Shown here piece after piece: positions 58,203 through 64,000 of a stretch of DNA of 64,000 nt. Numbering within the stretch: position 1 is the first letter of the stretch; each line of letters opens with the position of its first letter. This stretch comes from Coccinella septempunctata. Lineage: Eukaryota > Arthropoda > Insecta > Coleoptera > Coccinellidae. The position numbers and the translations under genes are program-made. The notes beneath the pieces are model-generated. The model saw only the letters and a program-made list of their open reading frames with translations. It made no database searches and was not told the origin of the DNA. The DNA lies in contig NC_058198.1 of assembly GCF_907165205.1 (NCBI RefSeq), forward strand, positions 11,509,001-11,573,000, in the 5' to 3' direction.

Positions 58203-61195
58203 CACCGAAAACCGAGAGATCAGTTAAGGATTTCAAAAGTAACCAAAGAAGAGCTTAACCTATAAGAGATATAGGTAGCATGCAACTATCAACATGACTA
58301 TGATCGTGTGAGAATCCAGAAACCATAAGAGTCAACTGGTTAATAGGCAAAATGCCCGGAACCTATGAAGAAGCAGTTTAGGGTTTTTAGTGTGTCTCGA
58401 GCTCAGGAGAGTGAGAATCCCCACACTTGTTCCCCCTCAGGAGAGGGTGTGTTCGTCTGTCTCGAAGATTTTTCCCCTGCTACACAAAAAAAAACAGCCA
58501 AGACTGCAAATCCGCCATTCTGAACTTACTGAAATCTTCATGTTATTTACATCAATGTTTTTGGACGAGGATTTCCTGCAATTTTGACGCATCTTCAGTA
58601 AACACCCTGTAGTTTTACTTCAATTATAGTGTGTATAAGGGATGGTGGAGAAAAGGTAAGGTTTTCGGAAATCAAGCTTCAACCTCCGCCGACTTTTCGG
58701 AAAATAATATTTGTATCATCAGGACACCGAAAGAAGTAATACAGAAATAATTCTATTTCTACGGTTTGCTGCATATCTTTAGATAAATGCTATGAACAAT
58801 ATTATTCCACGGATGTACATGGATTTTTCAAGGCGCGACAAAGTTCTTTCAATCTACGAAACTTTTCATTTATTCTCTGAAGAATACATTTTTCGAAAAT
58901 ACAAAAATCATTTATCGATATCATGTTATTCGTACTCTTTATATCTCTAGTGAATGCCGACGTATTCTAATAACCACTTTTCCATGAGAATGTCGAACCT
59001 TTTTCAGCCATATCAGGCAATCGCCGATAAATTAATATTCTGTATAATATTATATTAACGTCGTAGCGCATTCAGGAGATGAATAATGTCTAAATGATTT
59101 ACAAGTTTTTAAAACTAGCCACAACACCTTACTAATGTGATACAACATTCATTATGTAGGTTGAATTTTATAGTTAGCTTCCGATAAAAGGCCAATATAT
59201 CTCTGAATTAGGCACCTGGTCCAGACGGTGTACCCTTCATCTGTTAAAAACTCATTTGGCGGAACTCTTCTCAATCGAACGCTTTCAGAATTAATTATCT
59301 CAGGCGTTAAATTTTAAGAGACGATTTCCGACATCATGTACTCGTTAAGAGAGATTGAATCTTTTATTTACAGGAATACACGGTATGTCTTCATGAATCA
59401 ACGCGATCTATACAGGGTATATCAGTCATTTGGTTGATGGTCACCTTCAGTTACTCTCTGTTTAGGGGGGCATGTTTTGATAAACATTTTGAGTCTCAAC
59501 TTCATCCCTAATTAGTACAACTACAAACAAAAGTTTCAGTTGGTTGAGAATCTATAATTTAGTTTGTAACGTTTGTAAGAGCATAGGTGTATTCCTCATT
59601 TCTTACCGGAATAAATAATAATAATACATAATACTCAATAGTTTTATATATACAGGGTGTCTCACGTTGGGTGACCTATTATTAAACGTTTGCGGAGAAC
59701 GAGTCATAGGATTGTTCTGAAATCTTGGGTACTAGGGTTTACGCTTCTGATCTATCTGACTAAAATATTTTCAATACTGCGTCATTATACGAAAAAATAC
59801 TATGAAATACTACAAACTTTGTTATTTCAAATGGGACGCCCTATTATTATAACCTTTATCTCTTCTCTATCCGCATCTGAGTATTTTTGTATACTTCCTT
59901 GTCTCTATTGTGATACTTTCGAAGATATTAATGGTTTTCCATAAACAATTCCCAAAAACATGGATCCGAAGAAATAGGCATAGAAAAAATAATAGGTCAT
60001 TGAGATCCTGAGAATGAGTGTCGCTTAGAAAAAACTTGGTTCGTGTTATATAGGGCGTTGCAAAATTCACCAGATACAACAACGGCAAAAAGTTCATTTT
60101 TTCGAATGATACACCCTACTTTTCATCTCATGTATCCAGAGAAATTCAAAATACGCATCTAATGATCTAACAATTCCTATGCGAAACCTTCATGGTTTCG
60201 GAAATAAAGTCAAATTTCTATGAAAGTGAGGGTAACATTAAATTTGAATTCATGAATATGCAGAATCCGACCGATGGTTTCGAGCCATTTAACTAAGTGT
60301 TTCAGTGGATCTGATGTACAAAACTGCTCATGGAAATTAAGAGAAAATAGGCCAATATTCTAGAATGAAATTCATTTGTGAGGTTTGATTAAACATTTTT
60401 GGGATATTGTGTAACATTGTTTTCAATCTATTCTCCTCCTCGTCTGTTTTTAACTAAATGAAGGCTACCTATTAGCCGAAACTTTGTGTAGAAATAATAA
60501 AATAAATATTTAAATATTCCTGTGACTGTTATTCTTCATCCGTATTTTTGGAAAAGATATATCAAAGAAGTTGCAATTCCGTTCAAAGCCGAGTGAAATC
60601 TTGATGACGTAAAAGGTGGCAAGGATGAGTTCACTAGGCGCTTGTATGACGTGGCGTACCTCCGATATATATACTGAAGGGCTTCTTTTTCATCGATATA
60701 AAAATTTCTTTATCCTCTTTTCCATTTCGAAATAATATCTGAAACAAAGAAACGAAGGAAACGAGAAAAAAAAAGTGAATAATAAGGCTTTCATCAAAAC
60801 TTCGGAGACTTGATGTTGACTGAAGGAAAAAATAAATAATCATAGGTACATAACTTGTCCTTCAATTGCACTGGAGGAATATCATCTCTACGTCAAAAAT
60901 CTTCTGCTGATCTTGGTGGAGGATAACCCTCGTCGTTAGAAATGCCTTCAGTTCTCAAATTAATAATAGTCAAATCTTGCTTTTGACTGGGAGAGTCTTT
61001 CGACCAGGTTCAGTCTTCCAAGTGATGATTCTTCTGTTCTTCAGTTGTTCGAGGAACGCTTCAGGACCCTTATGTTGGGGAATCATCCAATCATCTCGCA
61101 TAGATATACCAGTGGTTATTCATACTTTGGATGAGACAATTTATGAAATTTTGCTACAAATGTCCAGAAAAGCATCAGAAAGCTGCACCAGATAA
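58203..61195. other. LINE 3' flank and gene-poor DNA
   Basis: The first few hundred bases are probably the 3' UTR of the LINE that ends at 58202. ACAGGGTGTCTCACGTTGGG at 59652 and ACAGGGTATATCAGTC at 59413 look like single ends of short inverted-repeat elements. No gene was recognised. Confidence 0.35.
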
Positions 61196-61208
61196 TCCAG
61201 ATATCTGT

Positions 61209-61294
61209 CTAGACATTTTCGATGCAATTCATGTCTGGAGAGCGAACTGGCCAGTCAATAGCATGAGATTCCATCGTTTCAAATCTGGAGGCAA
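61209..61294 (-). pseudogene. Tc1-like transposase fragment (different family)
   Basis: The minus strand reads MESHAIDWPVRSPDMNCIEN, the DWPARSPDMN(P/C)IENVWD block around the third catalytic residue, with Glu intact. It is distinct from the SPDLNCI block of the Tc1 copies in this window. Flanking frames are decayed. Confidence 0.55.
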
Positions 61295-62106
61295 TGGTGA
61301 GGATTAGCATTATTGTTGATTGAAATGAAATTTTCATTTTTCAGCAACGATTATTGACAAACTGAATAATTTATGAGTTTCATTCATGAATTTTTCAAAT
61401 GCACCGCGGAACCTATTCAAAATCATTCTTCAAATATGAGGTTTTAAAATTTAAATCGCTTTGTTTCTAGTTTACGATTTGGCACAGCGCCTACTAGAAA
61501 ATTTAAAAAAATGTCTTGTTTATAAAATAACAGCTGTTTATTCAAAGGCGAGCCTCAACAGCAACCGGCCATAAAAATACCATAAAATTTTACGACCTTT
61601 TTCGTTCGTCGCAGACTTCATAGACAGCCATCTTTGTCTATCTCATCAAGATAGTGTATTCGTTGTCCTTTATTATCAACGCATATTTCAGTCGATGTTG
61701 CCAAATTGTGCAATAGAAACGAAACACTTGAAGTACTTAAAAAAACTTCTTTTGGGAAACGGTTGAAATGGTTATTTCAAAATGTGACGTTTCAAAGATA
61801 TTTCATGAAAAATACATCATTTTCGTCAGAAAGAGTTTCTTTATTGCGGTGATCTTCAACTTACTGCCATCGGCGTACTTTGTGCTCCCTATTTAAACTG
61901 ATGGTGTGCCTGTCTACGTGCTCCCAAACCATGAACTTGCAGTCGACATCTTATAGTCCGATGAGAAATAACTCCTGTTTCAATACTCAGTGATCTATGG
62001 ATGATGATTATGATATGTGGGATTTCTCCTAGCATTGAAGATCAAAAGGCGATCTTGAGCAGCTTTTGTACTGAGCTGCCGACCTCTCCCATAAACTGCC
62101 ATAAAA

Positions 62107-62420
62107 GTTCAGCAGGACATATACGTTCCGTTTTGATCTCGTTAATGCACTACCACTGTTGCTTTAAAGTGTAGCATTGCTGTACAGTTTTCGTAAAGTT
62201 ACTGCAAAACCATAGCTGTACTGTAATGGCTGTTTATCAATTCAGTTTGCACTCTACAGTTCAGCGGGACACATACGGTCCGTTTTGATACAGTTTCTGC
62301 AGAACCGTCGCTGCATTTCCAGTGCAGCAGTGCTTTACCAAAGAGAATAAAAGAGTTGATACTCTTTGGCTTTACACTGTACAGTTTGCGTACAGTGGCC
62401 GGATTTCAGTATTTGCTGGG
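62107..62420. repeat. Imperfect tandem duplication, unit about 152 bp
   Basis: GTTCAGCAGGACATATACGT at 62107 returns as GTTCAGCGGGACACATACGG at 62259, each followed by CCGTTTTGAT and then blocks rich in GCTGTACAGTTTGCGTA-like words. Only two units are seen. No ORF. Confidence 0.55.
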
Positions 62421-63340
62421 AATCGTCTTCTCTGCATGATTGATACATAGGCGTTGCTCACATTCTTCGGTAATTATAAATTCAATTCGAACTTATGCGT
62501 TGAAACGAGAGAAAAAATTCTTTTAGTAACAAATAGAACTTGGTTTTTCATGCCATCATTCAAGCAGACGGTGGAATGGTAACATTTATCGTCTCCCTTA
62601 GACGAATGGCCCAAAGTAGGATAGACTGATGCATATCACTCCCTTGTTATTGAATTGAGGGAATAAAAAAAATATAATTCATTGAAAAAGTTAGTCCAGA
62701 GGATGGAGAAGGAGAATATTCACAAAAGAATATATAATTCAGCCCCCGAAAACGCCAAGCGAAAGAACTAATAAATTCCGAATGTATCACTTTACACTAG
62801 GTAAGCAAAACGTTCGAAGAGAAATGGAGACGAAAATTAAAACGGAAAGCGCATTAATGACCCTAAAACCGTGCAATGCTGGATTGAATATTCCGGAGCT
62901 CTTAATATTTAAAAGTAGATTTGTGTTTTCGCGTCATGAATAGAGAACCTGAAACGTGCAGGGCATATCGAATCAGTGGAGTTGTTCCAATGTATCCTTA
63001 ATTCGCCAAACACAATGGCCCCTCGCGTGCATTTCCTCTATTTGAGATCACACCAAAAGCTTATGCCTCGCAAAATAAACATACCATCCTCGAAGGTTCC
63101 AGATCCGGAATCAATTCTTTCATTCTTTTTGAGGTTCAAGTTTATATGATTATTCTTTTCGATAAATTAGTGTCAAAAAAATTACTTATTATTTTTGCTC
63201 TTCCTCAATATGTGAAACCCGTAAAATTGAAATGAATATCAAAATGTCGAAAATCCCATGTAAATGCAGTGTAATCGATAGCAAAATGATAGCGATAATT
63301 GCATTGTAGAAAGCGAAAGAGCCCTGCGATAATTCATTCA
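62421..63340. other. Repeat-poor island, no gene
   Basis: 62700..63110 lacks repeats and is moderately GC-containing, with CATTAATGA and ACACAATGGC sites (homeodomain-like and SOX-like). No coding potential was recognised. Confidence 0.25.
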
Positions 63341-63639
63341 TTTATTGACACATTAACAGAAAAGAGTCGAGGTAAAAAAAATCTACAAAGACTCAGCATA
63401 TAATAATAAGAAAAAAAAATGAACACAACATCCTCAATATTCAATCGAAGCATGTGAAAAACAACAAAACATAACATACTCTCCAAAGATTCTAGAGTAT
63501 AGAATAACTCTATGATCTTCGATGCTCTTAAGATGCACTATTGAATGCAATCAAACTGTCTGTATTCCTGAGAGATCTAACCTATCCAAAACGAATAGAC
63601 TTTGGGAGACATCACCAGTAAAGATTAAGAAAATAAAAT

Positions 63640-63920
63640 GAACAATATACCAATAAACTGAATCAAACATCATATAATACAATAAGATCTAACCGATTCT
63701 CAAACACATTAACACTGGATGAGTTCACTACTTCACTTGGCAACGCATTCCAACTTTGCAAAACTCGGTTGGTGAGAAAATGCTCACTTGAAGTTGTCCG
63801 AAAATTTTTTTCCTCTCAGGTTTTTATGATTGAGTGTATATAGCAGGGATAAATCAAGACCAAGAGATCCCTGTGCAAAACTATATACGTGAAAATATAC
63901 GACTAACGTAAAATCAGAAA
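63640..63920 (-). pseudogene. LINE ORF2 C-terminus, decayed
   Basis: The minus strand reads QGSLGLDLSLLYTLNHKNLR, then FLTNRVLQSWNALPSEVVNS and SSVNVFENRLDL. The block (T/S)NRV...WN(S/A)LP..VV...S...FK.RLD is the usual end of CR1/Jockey-type reverse transcriptase proteins. It abuts the Tc1 end at 63922. Confidence 0.6.
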
Positions 63921-63921
63921 A

Positions 63922-64000
63922 CTAAACTGCTCCACAAGAGTTAGGGATATTGTATTCAATCGTTTTTGAAAGTATGTAATCCTCGAGAAAATCGCTGTAA
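63922..64000 (+). mobile_element. Tc1-like element, copy 3, cut by the window edge
   Basis: TAAACTGCTCCACAAGAGTT followed by AGGGATATTGTATTCAATCG is the left terminal repeat and the following sequence of copies 1 and 2; the rest lies outside the window. Confidence 0.85.

Noticed and set aside
60977..61195. 72-codon + frame next to the Tc1-like fragment
   Set aside because: The recognisable transposase block is on the opposite strand; this frame shows no family resemblance.

Overview
The window looks like AT-rich nuclear DNA of an insect, possibly a beetle. That is inferred from spliced genes with short GT-AG introns, an insect-type MICU3 gene, and mixed Tc1/mariner, non-LTR and Penelope-like relics; no species-diagnostic marker was seen. 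One protein-coding gene is clear. It is a nine-exon MICU3 (EF-hand regulator of the mitochondrial calcium uniporter) on the + strand, 6085..20671, whose exons join without a break into 443 residues. Its promoter lies in about 210 bp between a dead Tc1 element and the start codon, and its polyadenylation signal is at 21091.

Intron 1 of MICU3 (6.7 kb) appears to hold two further, unrecognised genes that converge on each other. One is a 44-codon ORF on + (7831..7965) with a TATA box and AATAAA. The other is a four-exon gene on - (9198..8234, 179 residues) whose phases all agree and which ends in its own AATAAA. Both are predictions from sequence alone.

The rest of the window is mobile-element debris in a gene-poor region. 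Three Tc1-like elements share one terminal repeat (4497, 42901, 63922). A nest lies at 27470..31560: a LINE was hit by a mariner, which was itself hit by a second LINE and by a Penelope-like element with a 10-bp target duplication. Other LINE relics lie at 38540, 54480, 55690, 56940 and 63640, and Penelope GIY-YIG and tail fragments at 3104, 33700, 40196 and 55068. At least six families of short elements have terminal or whole-length inverted repeats, several ending in TACAGGGTG. One of these (50969..51660) still carries the last codons of a transposase, which suggests its autonomous parent.

Between the repeats lie a few repeat-poor, less AT-rich islands (26760, 35340, 42240, 47400, 52020, 62700). 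They have no convincing ORF and may be regulatory DNA. I recognised no tRNA, rRNA, CRISPR or bacterial-type feature.
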